From Pseudomonadaceae bacterium UBA836 (lineage in GTDB: Bacteria > Pseudomonadota > Gammaproteobacteria > Pseudomonadales > Pseudomonadaceae), in assembly GCA_002296055.1 (NCBI GenBank), contig DBHE01000003.1, positions 1 through 26,493 of the forward strand: a stretch of 26,493 bases of DNA, given 5' to 3'. The notes under the pieces were generated by a model. The model did not search any database. It worked only from the letters and a program-made list of their open reading frames with translations, and was not told the origin of the DNA. The translations under genes were made by a program, and so were the position numbers. Positions 1 through 9,653 of this stretch are shown piece after piece (position 1 is the stretch's first letter; every line of letters begins with the position of its first letter).

Positions 1-117
1 GAATGTGGTCCGGGCAAGGTGCTCGGTGGGCTGAACAAGCGTTGCGCCAAGGGCGTCAACAATCACAGCCTGGAAAGTGCTGCGGGTTTTGAGGCCTGCC
101 GCGCACAGTTTGCTTGA
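1..117 (+). CDS. fabD: Malonyl-CoA:ACP transacylase, C-terminal end (partial)
   Basis: This is the last 38 codons of a gene that enters from the left edge, read in frame 1 and ending with TGA. FabD moves malonyl from CoA to the acyl carrier protein, which supplies the extender unit for fatty-acid synthesis in the cytoplasm. The visible tail contains a GPGKVLGGLNKR stretch, typical of the C-terminal part of FabD, where the pattern 'GPGxVLxGLxKR' precedes the end of the protein. fabG starts 10 nt downstream. The identification rests on this short motif and on the conserved fabD-fabG-acpP-fabF gene order, because the catalytic Ser and His lie outside the window. Confidence 0.88.
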   Translation, partial: ECGPGKVLGGLNKRCAKGVNNHSLESAAGFEACRAQFA

Positions 118-127
118 GGAGCAGGAC

Positions 128-868
128 ATGAGTCTGGAAGGAAAGGTAGCGCTGGTCACCGGCGCGAGCAGAGGCATCGGGCAGGCCATTGCCCACGCAC
201 TGGCAGCCCAAGGCGCCGTCGTTGTAGGGACAGCAACCAGTGACCAAGGCGCTCAGGCGATTGGCGAAAAACTGGCTGCTGCCGGCTACAAGGGCGCCGG
301 CATGAAGCTGGATGTGCGTGACCCTGAATCGGTTGCTGCGGTATTGGCTGCGATCACCGAGAGCTACGGTGCGCCGGCGATCCTGGTCAACAACGCCGGC
401 ATTACCGCCGACAACCTGCTGATGCGCATGAAAGATGACGAGTGGGATGATGTCATTGGCACCAACCTCAGCTCGGTCTACCGTTTGTCCAAGGCGGTCC
501 TGCGGGGCATGACCAAGGGGCGCTGGGGGCGTATCATCAACATCAGTTCGGTGGTGGGCGGCATGGGTAATGCTGGTCAATCCAACTACGCGGCAGCGAA
601 GGCGGGCATGGAAGGTTTTACCCGTGCTCTGGCCCGTGAAGTCGGTTCGCGCGCTATTACTGTGAACGCGGTTGCACCCGGTTTTATTGACACTGACATG
701 ACGCGTGCGCTTAATGACAGCCAGCGTTCGGTCATGCTGGAGCAGATCCCGCTCGCACGTCTGGGGCAGGCAGAAGAAATTGCTGCTGCGGTTGCCTTCC
801 TGGCAAGCGAGAGTGCTGGCTACATTACCGGTGCTACACTGCCGGTCAACGGTGGCATGTACATGTAA
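128..868 (+). CDS. fabG: 3-oxoacyl-[ACP] reductase
   Basis: FabG is the NADPH-dependent short-chain dehydrogenase that reduces 3-oxoacyl-ACP in each elongation cycle. The 246-residue product has the usual family length. The cofactor-binding TGASRGIG motif is at residues 11-18, NNAG is at 88-91, and the catalytic residues are Asn113, Ser141, Tyr154 and Lys158 (YAAAK). The start at 128 is preceded by GAGGA at 116-120 with good spacing; an in-frame ATG at 77 lies inside fabD and would add a non-homologous tail. The gene sits 10 nt after fabD and is probably cotranscribed with it. Function is certain for the family, and assignment to fatty-acid synthesis follows from the neighbours. Confidence 0.97.
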   Translation: MSLEGKVALVTGASRGIGQAIAHALAAQGAVVVGTATSDQGAQAIGEKLAAAGYKGAGMKLDVRDPESVAAVLAAITESYGAPAILVNNAGITADNLLMRMKDDEWDDVIGTNLSSVYRLSKAVLRGMTKGRWGRIINISSVVGGMGNAGQSNYAAAKAGMEGFTRALAREVGSRAITVNAVAPGFIDTDMTRALNDSQRSVMLEQIPLARLGQAEEIAAAVAFLASESAGYITGATLPVNGGMYM

Positions 869-875
869 CTGGCTG

Positions 876-900
876 CCGCCGATGGCACAGCTGTCGGCGG
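876..900 (+). other. Hairpin after fabG
   Basis: The 7-bp arms CCGCCGA (876-882) and TCGGCGG (894-900) flank an 11-nt loop just after the fabG stop. No T-run follows on the + strand, so it is not a classical Rho-independent terminator. It may weaken read-through or protect the upstream mRNA before the acpP promoter. Confidence 0.4.
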
Positions 901-964
901 TGACGAGTTTCAACAGGTGGAAGCCGCAGGCTTTGACCTCATTTGCGTCAGATACGATTCACGC

Positions 965-992
965 TTGAAACCAAGAGAATTGTTTCTATAAA
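965..992 (+). promoter_or_regulatory. Sigma-70-type promoter of acpP
   Basis: TTGAAA (965-970) and TATAAA (987-992) are separated by 16 nt, a good match to -35/-10 elements. The site is about 50 nt upstream of the acpP start codon in an AT-richer stretch of the fabG-acpP gap. A separate acpP promoter fits the need for far more acyl carrier protein than the enzymes around it. Confidence 0.6.
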
Positions 993-1024
993 CTACCCGC
1001 AGTCCGGCTTCTCGGAACTGCAAA

Positions 1025-1033
1025 TAGGAGTGA
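1025..1033 (+). promoter_or_regulatory. acpP ribosome binding site, predicted RgsA target
   Basis: The TAGGAGTGA stretch contains the acpP Shine-Dalgarno sequence, 10-13 nt before the ATG at 1043. It is perfectly complementary over 9 nt to an unpaired segment of the sRNA encoded at 7394-7509 on the minus strand (positions 7438-7446). Pairing there would block ribosome access. Complementarity is seen directly; regulation is inferred, and agrees with my recollection of reports that RgsA represses acpP in P. aeruginosa. Confidence 0.45.
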
Positions 1034-1042
1034 GAACAAGGT

Positions 1043-1279
1043 ATGAGTACCATCGAAGAACGCGTCAAGAAAATCGTTGCCGAGCAGCTCGGTGTCAAAG
1101 AAGAAGAAGTGACCAACAGCGCTTCTTTCGTTGAAGATCTTGGCGCTGACTCCCTGGACACCGTGGAGCTGGTGATGGCTCTCGAAGAAGAATTCGAGAC
1201 CGAGATTCCGGATGAAGAAGCCGAGAAGATCACCACCGTTCAGGAAGCTATCGACTACGTGAATGCTCATCAGAAGTAA
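1043..1279 (+). CDS. acpP: Acyl carrier protein
   Basis: This 78-residue, very acidic protein carries growing acyl chains on a 4'-phosphopantetheine arm for fatty-acid, lipid A and phospholipid synthesis. The prosthetic group attaches to Ser37 in the GADSLD motif (residues 34-39). Acidic helix II follows ([22 protein letters not shown]), with the normal family length of 77-79 residues. The ATG at 1043 is preceded by AGGAG at 1026-1030. The gene has its own promoter and a strong downstream terminator, so it can be expressed apart from fabG and fabF. The product is a near-universal core protein and the identification is not in doubt. Confidence 0.99.
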   Translation: MSTIEERVKKIVAEQLGVKEEEVTNSASFVEDLGADSLDTVELVMALEEEFETEIPDEEAEKITTVQEAIDYVNAHQK

Positions 1280-1300
1280 TCACGTCGCTTGCTGACAGAA

Positions 1301-1335
1301 AAAGCCGCAGTGCCGAATAGCCCTGCGGCTTTTTT
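1301..1335 (+). terminator. Rho-independent terminator of acpP
   Basis: A perfect 10-bp stem, AAAGCCGCAG (1301-1310) with CTGCGGCTTT (1323-1332), has a 12-nt loop and runs into a T-tract. It lies 21 nt after the acpP stop codon and is a textbook intrinsic terminator. Confidence 0.9.
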
Positions 1336-1344
1336 GTGTCTGCG

Positions 1345-1439
1345 TATTGTCGATAGCCTGCCGGTTGGCGTGCCTGTATTGCCGCTGTCGTCATTTGCAC
1401 CGACAATAGGGCAGTTTTGCGGCCGTCACCGGCTGCCCT
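1345..1439 (+). other. Long-range inverted repeats in the fabF leader
   Basis: TATTGTCG (1345-1352) pairs with CGACAATA (1401-1408). Directly after that, AGGGCAG (1408-1414) pairs with CTGCCCT (1433-1439). The two arms abut, so the fabF leader downstream of the acpP terminator could fold into two stacked hairpins ending 30 nt before the fabF start. No obvious promoter was found in this 190-nt gap. A role in expression is only a guess. Confidence 0.35.
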
Positions 1440-1469
1440 GATGTTCAAGCGTTTAATAAGGAGTGTGCC

Positions 1470-2711
1470 GTGTCGCGCAGACGCGTGGTAGTTACAGGTC
1501 TGGGGATGTTGTCGCCACTGGGTAATACGGTCGAAAGCAGCTGGCAGGCCGCACTGGCGGGGAAGAGCGGGATCGGCCCGATTGAGCATATGGATGTCAG
1601 TGCCTTTGGTACGCGCATCGGCGGCTCGGTGCGTGATTTCGAGGTTGAGCTGTACATGGCCGCGAAGGAAGCTCGCAAGCTGGATTTGTTTATCCAGTAC
1701 GGGTTGGCTGCGTGCATTCAGTCGATCACCGACTCCGGACTGGAGATTACCGACCAGAACCGTGACCGTATCGGTGTGGTGATGGGCTCCGGTATTGGTG
1801 GCCTGACCAATATCGAGAAGAATCACGAGCAGTTGCTCAATAGCGGCCCGCGTCGTATTTCTCCCTTCTTTGTGCCCGGCTCGATCATCAATATGGTCGC
1901 CGGCTATCTCTCCATTCAGTATGGTTTGCAAGGCCCCAACTACGCGTTGACTACCGCGTGCACCACGGGCACGCACAGCATCGGCATGGCAGCTCGCAAT
2001 ATCGCTTACGGTGAGGCGGATGTGATGGTGGCGGGTGGCTCGGAAATGGCGACCACCAGTCTGGGCCTGGGCGGTTTCAGTGCAGCCCGCGCCATGTCGA
2101 CCCGTAATGATGATCCTCAGGGCGCCAGTCGTCCGTGGGATCGTGAGCGTGACGGTTTCGTGCTGTCCGATGGCGCTGGCGCCATGGTGCTGGAAGAGTA
2201 CGAGCACGCCAAGGCGCGTGGCGCGAACATTTATGCCGAGCTGGTTGGTTTTGGTATGAGCGGCGACGCCTACCACATGACTGCACCGCCGGAAGATGGT
2301 CGGGGCGGCGCTAAGTGCATGGCAAATGCCCTGAAAGATGCGGGCGTTAACCCGGATCAAGTGGACTACATCAACGCCCACGGCACCTCGACTCCCGCCG
2401 GGGACGTGGCTGAAACCCGCGCGGTCAAGTCGGTATTTGGCGCTCATGCCAGCGAGCTGGCAATCAGCTCGACCAAGTCCATGACCGGCCACCTGCTGGG
2501 CGCTGCCGGCGCTGTTGAGGCTGTCTTCAGTGTGCTGGCGCTGCGTGATCAAGTCGCGCCGCCAACCATCAATCTGGACAACCCGGATGAAGGCTGTGAC
2601 CTGAACTACGTGCCGCATCAGGCGCAGCAACGCGCGCTGAATGTCGTGCTGTCCAACTCCTTCGGGTTTGGCGGTACCAACGGCAGTCTGGTATTTCGTC
2701 GCTGCGAATGA
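1470..2711 (+). CDS. fabF: 3-oxoacyl-[ACP] synthase II
   Basis: This is the condensing enzyme that elongates acyl-ACP with malonyl-ACP; FabF-type enzymes also control the 16:1 to 18:1 step. The 413-residue product matches the family length. The Cys-His-His triad is visible: Cys164 in TTACTTG, His304 in [11 protein letters not shown] and His341 in [12 protein letters not shown]. The C-terminal GFGGTN loop is also present. Translation starts at a GTG, supported by AAGGAG at 1458-1463; there is no better in-frame ATG. Its stop codon overlaps the start of pabC (ATGA). The Shine-Dalgarno region contains AGGAGTG, which is also partly complementary to the RgsA segment that matches acpP. Confidence 0.97.
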   Translation: MSRRRVVVTGLGMLSPLGNTVESSWQAALAGKSGIGPIEHMDVSAFGTRIGGSVRDFEVELYMAAKEARKLDLFIQYGLAACIQSITDSGLEITDQNRDRIGVVMGSGIGGLTNIEKNHEQLLNSGPRRISPFFVPGSIINMVAGYLSIQYGLQGPNYALTTACTTGTHSIGMAARNIAYGEADVMVAGGSEMATTSLGLGGFSAARAMSTRNDDPQGASRPWDRERDGFVLSDGAGAMVLEEYEHAKARGANIYAELVGFGMSGDAYHMTAPPEDGRGGAKCMANALKDAGVNPDQVDYINAHGTSTPAGDVAETRAVKSVFGAHASELAISSTKSMTGHLLGAAGAVEAVFSVLALRDQVAPPTINLDNPDEGCDLNYVPHQAQQRALNVVLSNSFGFGGTNGSLVFRRCE

Positions 2712-3537
2712 GCGCTGATGCCAAGCCATTGAGCTGGACCTTGGTCAATGGTGAACCGGCTAGTAGTTTGCCGGTGAGCGACCGTGGTTTGGCCTATGGC
2801 GACGGTCTGTTTGAAACCCTCCGCGCTGTGGCTGGTAGCTTGCCACTATTGCAGCGTCACCTGCTACGCCTGCAACGCGGCTGTGAGGCGCTGGCAATAC
2901 CCTTCGCTCGCGCGCTGATCGAAGCCGAGCTGCGCGACGCCGCGCAGCGTTTGGGGCAGGGGGTGATCAAACTGACGGTGACGCGTGGTAGTGGCCCGCG
3001 AGGCTACGCCGCGCCGTCAGCGCCGCAGCCAACTCGCATTCTCACCGCTGGCCCAGCGCCGGCCACCGACCCGGCAAGGCGCGAGGGCATAACCCTGTTT
3101 GCCTGCCGCACGCGCTTGTCTGAGCAGCCACTGCTGGCGGGTCTAAAGCACCTCAATCGACTGGATCAGGTGTTGGCACGTAGCGAGTGGCAGTCGCCGG
3201 AGTTTGCCGAAGGCCTGGTGTGCGATCAGCAAGGGCGACCAGTAGAGTGCACCATGAGCAATGTGCTGATTTGGCTGGACGGTGGCTGGGTTACCCCGTC
3301 GCTCGAGCACTGCGGCGTGCGCGGTGTGATGCGTGATTATCTGCTCGATACGTTGGCGGCGCAGGGCGTTCCGGTGGTAGAGCAGTCGATTGATATGGAG
3401 ATGCTGTTGAGCGCGCAGGAAATCTGCTGCTGCAACAGTCTGATTGGCGTCTGGCCGGTAGTCCGGCTGGGCGAGCAGCGTTGGCCGGTTGGGCCGCAAA
3501 CGCGCTTCCTGCAAACCCTGGCAGAACAGGTTTATCA

Positions 3538-3541
<4 letters not shown>
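2708..3541 (+). CDS. pabC: Aminodeoxychorismate lyase (PLP class IV)
   Basis: PabC splits 4-amino-4-deoxychorismate into p-aminobenzoate and pyruvate for folate synthesis. The 277-residue product belongs to fold-type IV PLP enzymes, as shown by the [14 protein letters not shown] motif near residue 24, the likely PLP lysine Lys147 in [10 protein letters not shown], and the ECTMSNVL motif before the C-terminal third. Length is close to E. coli PabC (269). It starts by a 4-nt ATGA overlap with fabF, which suggests translational coupling. D-amino-acid or branched-chain aminotransferases share the fold, but the position between fabF and mltG is the conserved place of pabC. Confidence 0.93.
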
Positions 3542-6210
<2,669 letters not shown>

Positions 6211-6247
6211 CCTCTCAGTCATTGCCTGATACCAAAAAGGAATAAAG

Positions 6248-6604
6248 ATGACCACCCCTGCTGCTCCGGGTCCGCGTAACGGCATTCTGTCGCTGACCAT
6301 CAAGGACAAGTCTGTGCTGTACGCGGCTTACATGCCGTTTGTTAAGCACGGTGGGCTGTTCATTCCGACCAACAAGAGTTACCGCCTGGGTGATGAGGTC
6401 TTCATGCTGCTCAACCTGATGGAAGAGCCGGAGAAGATCCCGGTAGCCGGCAAGGTTATCTGGGTCACCCCCAAGGGTGCTCAGGGTAATCGCGCTGCTG
6501 GCATTGGCGTGCAGTTCAGTGATCAGGACAATACCGCACGCAGCAAGATTGAAACCTATCTGGCCGGCGCCCTGCAGTCCGACCGCCCGACCCATACCAT
6601 GTAG
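6248..6604 (+). CDS. pilZ: Type IV pilus assembly protein PilZ
   Basis: The 118-residue product is the founding member of the PilZ family, needed for type IV pilus formation in Pseudomonas; it is cytoplasmic and works with FimX and the PilB ATPase. Diagnostic segments are ILSLTIKDKSVLYAAYMPFV, GDEVFMLLNL, VAGKVIWVTPKGAQGNRAAGIGVQF and the C-terminal RPTHTM. The RxxxR motif that other PilZ domains use to bind cyclic di-GMP is absent, as known for true PilZ. The ATG has AAGGAA upstream. The gene follows holB by 37 nt and precedes tatD by 5 nt, the order seen in P. aeruginosa. Confidence 0.95.
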   Translation: MTTPAAPGPRNGILSLTIKDKSVLYAAYMPFVKHGGLFIPTNKSYRLGDEVFMLLNLMEEPEKIPVAGKVIWVTPKGAQGNRAAGIGVQFSDQDNTARSKIETYLAGALQSDRPTHTM

Positions 6605-6609
6605 TTGTT

Positions 6610-7389
6610 ATGCTGATTGACTCGCACTGTCACCTTGATCGTCTAGATCTTACCCCCTACAACGGATCCCTCGATGCCTTGCTTGATGCCGCCAGAGCGC
6701 GCGGCGTTGGCAAGTTTCTATGCATCGGGGTGGATGCCGGTAACGCCGCGCAAGTCCAGCAACTGGCTGACGCTCATCCGGATGTGTACTGCAGCGTTGG
6801 CGTTCACCCCCTGGATCTGAAAGACGGCCGCAGCACCGACCTGGACTGGCTGCTGGCAACGCTGTCACATCCGCGCACCGTCGCCATCGGCGAGACCGGC
6901 CTTGATTATCACTACGAGCCGGATCTGGCGGAGCAGCAGAAGGCGTCCTTCGCGATTCATCTGCAGGCGGCGCAGCGCACTGGCAAGCCGGTGGTTATTC
7001 ATACGCGCGCTGCTCGGCAGGATACGCTGGACATGTTGCGTGAGGCTGACCTGGCTAACGCCGGTGTTCTGCACTGTTTCACCGAGGACTGGCCCATGGC
7101 CCGCGCCGCGCTGGACATGGGCTACTACATCTCGCTATCGGGCATTGTCACTTTCCGCAATGCCGACGCGCTGCGTGAAGTTGCCAGGCAGGTGCCGGCT
7201 GACCGCTTGCTGGTCGAAACCGACTCACCGTATCTCGCGCCGGTACCGCACCGGGGCAAGTCCAACGAGCCGCAGTACGTTTGCGAGGTTGCGGCGTTTC
7301 TTGCCGAGCTGCGTGGCGAAACGTTGGAGCAGCTGCACCAGCAAACCACCGAGAACTTCCATCGGCTGTTTCCGCTGGCGGCGGGCTGA
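6610..7389 (+). CDS. tatD: TatD-family metal-dependent deoxyribonuclease
   Basis: The 259-residue product belongs to the TatD hydrolases, TIM-barrel metalloenzymes with DNase activity (YcfH/TatD type). Metal ligands are visible in family positions: His6 and His8 (DSHCHLD), Glu95 (IGETGLD), His131 (VIHTR), His155 (LHCFT) and Asp205 (ETDSPYL). The start ATG lies 5 nt after the pilZ stop, so it is the last gene of this operon. The physiological substrate is not certain; roles in DNA repair and in digesting extracellular DNA have been proposed. The neighbouring sRNA on the other strand ends 5-10 nt beyond its stop codon. Confidence 0.93.
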   Translation: MLIDSHCHLDRLDLTPYNGSLDALLDAARARGVGKFLCIGVDAGNAAQVQQLADAHPDVYCSVGVHPLDLKDGRSTDLDWLLATLSHPRTVAIGETGLDYHYEPDLAEQQKASFAIHLQAAQRTGKPVVIHTRAARQDTLDMLREADLANAGVLHCFTEDWPMARAALDMGYYISLSGIVTFRNADALREVARQVPADRLLVETDSPYLAPVPHRGKSNEPQYVCEVAAFLAELRGETLEQLHQQTTENFHRLFPLAAG

Positions 7390-7393
7390 AGAC

Positions 7394-7509
7394 AAAAAAA
7401 ACCCGAATTCTGGGGGATGAATTCGGGCCAAGACCATTAGGAGTGATACAGAGGCAGGACGGTGCCTGCCCGCTCAGGAATGACACTTGGGGGGTATGTC
7501 GTTCCTGAT
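7394..7509 (-). ncRNA. rgsA: RgsA small RNA (P16 family), sigma-S-dependent
   Basis: Read on the minus strand, this 115-nt unit has three hairpins: TCAGGAACGAC/GTCATTCCTGA (7508-7498 with 7484-7474, one G-U pair), GGCAGG/CCTGCC (7470-7465 with 7458-7453), and a terminator stem CCCGAATTC/GAATTCGGG followed by eight T. A C-rich loop lies in the first hairpin. A sigma-S-like -10, CAATACT, sits 6-7 nt before the proposed 5' end. RgsA is known in Pseudomonas as an Hfq-binding stress sRNA of about this length, encoded beside tatD. The unpaired segment between hairpins 2 and 3 (7438-7446) is an anti-Shine-Dalgarno sequence matching acpP. The family call comes from position, size and architecture, not from a database search. 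Confidence 0.78.
7402..7427 (-). terminator. Rho-independent terminator of the sRNA
   Basis: The 9-bp stem GAATTCGGG (7419-7427) with CCCGAATTC (7402-7410) and an 8-nt loop is followed on the minus strand by an eight-T tract (7401-7394). The T-run exists only on that strand, so it ends the sRNA, and probably any read-through from the aminotransferase, rather than the tatD transcript. Confidence 0.88.
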
Positions 7510-7515
7510 AGGTTC

Positions 7516-7522
7516 AGTATTG
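7516..7522 (-). promoter_or_regulatory. Sigma-S-like -10 element of rgsA
   Basis: CAATACT on the minus strand resembles the CTATACT -10 element favoured by sigma S. No good -35 hexamer is found 17 nt upstream (GTGGAA), which also fits sigma-S promoters. The predicted transcription start is at about 7509. Confidence 0.55.
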
Positions 7523-7592
7523 TCGAAAATCGCCGGCTTTCCACTGTGCTTTCCCGCTTTTATAAACTGATTTGGAATACGCTCGCTGCAGC

Positions 7593-8756
7593 TTATCGTG
7601 AAGGGTTTTTATCGCTGGGGTTGTTGATCAGCTCGGCCAGATGAGCGAGTGCCCGCTGCAGTGTCGCCTCCGGTGTGTAGAAGTGGGGCGACCAGCGAAT
7701 GCCACCGCCGCGCAGCGCGCAGACAACCCCGCGCTCCATCAATGCCTTGTGCAGTGCCTTGTGGTCCAGGCCGGCGACGGCGAAGGTGATGATGCCCGAG
7801 CGCCGCGCCGGGCGCAGATCGCTTAGAATCGTCACTCCCGGCAGTGTCGCCAATTGCTCTGCAAGCAGGCAGATGCGCGCATCGATCTGGCCGCCCACCC
7901 ACGCCATCTCTGCCTCCAGCAGCAGTGACAGGCTCGCTGACAGAGCCTGCTGTGCAAGGGTATTGGGACTGCCTGCCTCAAAGCGTCGCGCTGAGCTAGC
8001 CGGCCGCCAGTCGAGACGATCATAGTCTCCCAGGGCTTCGACCATGTGCCAGCCGTGCTGAGTCAGTTGCAGCTGCTCGCGCACCCGCGCATGGCAGAAG
8101 AATACGCCCAGACCCTCCGGGCCTAGCAGCCATTTATGGCCGTCCGCCATGGCGAAGTCGCACTCAGTCTTCTGAACGTCAAAGGGTTGGGCTCCGAGGC
8201 TTTGGATGGCATCAACGCAAAACAGAATGCCGCGTTCCCGGCAGGCTGTGCCCAGTTGCTGCAAATCCAGCCGTAGGCCGGTGCCGTACTGAACCGAGCT
8301 GATGCTCAGCAGCCGAGTGCTCGGGCCCATGGCGGCGATTAGTGCTTGCTCGGGGTTATCGCCCAACTCCACCGCAATCACTTCCACGCCTTGATCGTGC
8401 AGCGCTTCCCAAGGCAGGCGGTTGGAGGGAAATTCCTGGTTGCTGATGATGACCTGATCGCCGGGTTGCCAAGCCAGGCCCTGGGCAACGAAAGACAGTG
8501 CCTCGGAGGTATTTTTAACCAGCGCAATGTCGTCGCTGTGCGGTGCATTCAGCAGGTCACGGAGCTGGCTGCGCAAGAGCTTTTCGGTACGACTCCACTG
8601 GGGGTAGTGCTGGGCTCCGCGGGACAGGTTTTCACGGGCAAAGTCGCTGACGGCGTCGGCGGCACGTTGGGGCCAGGGGGCGACCGCCGCGTGATTGAGA
8701 TAGCAGAGGTCGGCTGCCTGTGGAAATTGTGCTTGCCAGCGTTGGCTGTCGATCAT
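7593..8756 (-). CDS. Class V aminotransferase / NifS-like PLP enzyme
   Basis: The 387-residue product is a fold-type I PLP enzyme of the class V group (cysteine desulfurase, kynureninase and isopenicillin-epimerase relatives). Visible features are YLNHAAVAPWP near the N-terminus, VKNTSEALSFV (phosphate-binding region, about residues 80-90), the PLP-ring Asp182 with Gln185 (VDAIQSLG), and the Schiff-base lysine Lys208 in DGHKWLLGPEG. A C-terminal small domain holds RGGGIRWSPHFY. The catalytic cysteine loop typical of IscS is not evident, so an Fe-S role is unlikely; the substrate is unknown. It runs divergently from a TetR regulator, which may control it, and is followed by rgsA on the same strand. 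Confidence 0.88.
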   Translation of the reverse strand: MIDSQRWQAQFPQAADLCYLNHAAVAPWPQRAADAVSDFARENLSRGAQHYPQWSRTEKLLRSQLRDLLNAPHSDDIALVKNTSEALSFVAQGLAWQPGDQVIISNQEFPSNRLPWEALHDQGVEVIAVELGDNPEQALIAAMGPSTRLLSISSVQYGTGLRLDLQQLGTACRERGILFCVDAIQSLGAQPFDVQKTECDFAMADGHKWLLGPEGLGVFFCHARVREQLQLTQHGWHMVEALGDYDRLDWRPASSARRFEAGSPNTLAQQALSASLSLLLEAEMAWVGGQIDARICLLAEQLATLPGVTILSDLRPARRSGIITFAVAGLDHKALHKALMERGVVCALRGGGIRWSPHFYTPEATLQRALAHLAELINNPSDKNPSR

Positions 8757-8905
8757 GGGGGGCTCCCTGTGTCATTTCGGCCAATGTCGGGACTCTTCGT
8801 TTGCGCCCTGTCACAAAGCCCGTCAAATGGCCGCTAAAGCCACATTTAGACACATCTGAACTGGATAGTCAGCTTATAAGCAAATCTGGGCACAGGGTCA
8901 TCAAC

Positions 8906-8932
8906 TTTGGCATAATGAAGCACTTTGCCAAA
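8906..8932. promoter_or_regulatory. Inverted repeat upstream of the TetR gene
   Basis: Perfect 7-nt arms TTTGGCA (8906-8912) and TGCCAAA (8926-8932) lie in the 194-nt divergent gap, just ahead of the TetR gene. A CATAAT -10-like hexamer overlaps the left arm. Position and symmetry fit an autoregulatory operator, but the 13-nt spacer is long for a TetR site and binding is not shown. Confidence 0.4.
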
Positions 8933-8950
8933 TTGAACCCGGGTAGCTGA

Positions 8951-9598
8951 ATGCAGAAAGAGTCACGTAAAGTCCGCGAATTTCGTCGTCGCGAGCAGGA
9001 AATTCTGGACAGTGCCCTGCGCCTGTTTCTGGAGCAGGGCGAGGACAGCGTCACGGTGGAAATGATCGCCGATGAAGTAGGTATTGGCAAAGGCACCATC
9101 TACAAGCACTTCAAATCCAAGGCAGAAATCTATCTGCGACTGATGCTGGATTACGAGCGTGACCTGGCCGAGTTGCTGCATTCCGAATCCATCGAGCGGG
9201 ACAAGGCGGCGTTGTCGCGTGAGTATTTCGCCTTTCGTATGAGCGATCCGGAGCGCTATCGCTTGTTTGATCGGCTGGAAGAGAAGGTGGTCAAGGCCAA
9301 TCAGCTACCCGCCATGGTCGAAGAGCTGCACCAGATTCGCACGTCCAACTTCAATCATGTCACCAGCGTCATTCAGTCGCGTATCGACGATGGCAAGCTG
9401 GAGGACGTGCCTGCGTACTTCCATTATTGCGCCGCCTGGGCACTGGTGCATGGGGCTATGGCCATGTACCACTCGCCGTTCTGGCAAGACGTGATCAAGG
9501 ACAAAGACGCCTACATGCAGTTTCTGATGGACGTGGGCGTGCGTATGGGCAACCGCTTCAAGCGGCGCAAGGAGTCTGAAGGGGCCGACGCGCCCTGA
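8951..9598 (+). CDS. TetR/AcrR-family transcriptional regulator
   Basis: The 215-residue product has an N-terminal TetR DNA-binding domain (residues about 12-60: RREQEILDSALRLFLEQG, then VTVEMIADEVGIGKGTIYKHFKSKAEIY), with the canonical helix-turn-helix. The remaining 150 residues form the all-helical ligand and dimerisation domain. The ligand cannot be told from sequence. A TetR gene near tatD and rgsA is also found in P. aeruginosa, so this is likely the conserved neighbour. It is divergent from the class V aminotransferase and is followed 55 nt later by an exported amidohydrolase, either of which could be its target. The C-terminus is basic (FKRRKE). Confidence 0.93.
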   Translation: MQKESRKVREFRRREQEILDSALRLFLEQGEDSVTVEMIADEVGIGKGTIYKHFKSKAEIYLRLMLDYERDLAELLHSESIERDKAALSREYFAFRMSDPERYRLFDRLEEKVVKANQLPAMVEELHQIRTSNFNHVTSVIQSRIDDGKLEDVPAYFHYCAAWALVHGAMAMYHSPFWQDVIKDKDAYMQFLMDVGVRMGNRFKRRKESEGADAP

Positions 9599-9653
9599 AC
9601 TCCAAGGCGGGGCGACAGTCTGAGCTTGCGGAGCCCATGACAGGAGTCGCCCT

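Noticed and set aside
77..127. An upstream ATG at 77 as the fabG start
   Set aside because: It lies inside fabD, lacks a ribosome binding site, and the ATG at 128 has GAGGA and gives the family N-terminus MSLEGKVALVTG.
1248..2729. A 493-codon open frame on the minus strand opposite fabF
   Set aside because: It is fully antisense to a certain fabF gene with all catalytic residues, shows no recognisable domain, and is expected from the GC-rich codon bias.
7402..7427. The hairpin after tatD as a tatD terminator
   Set aside because: The T-tract follows the stem only on the minus strand, so it belongs to the sRNA there.
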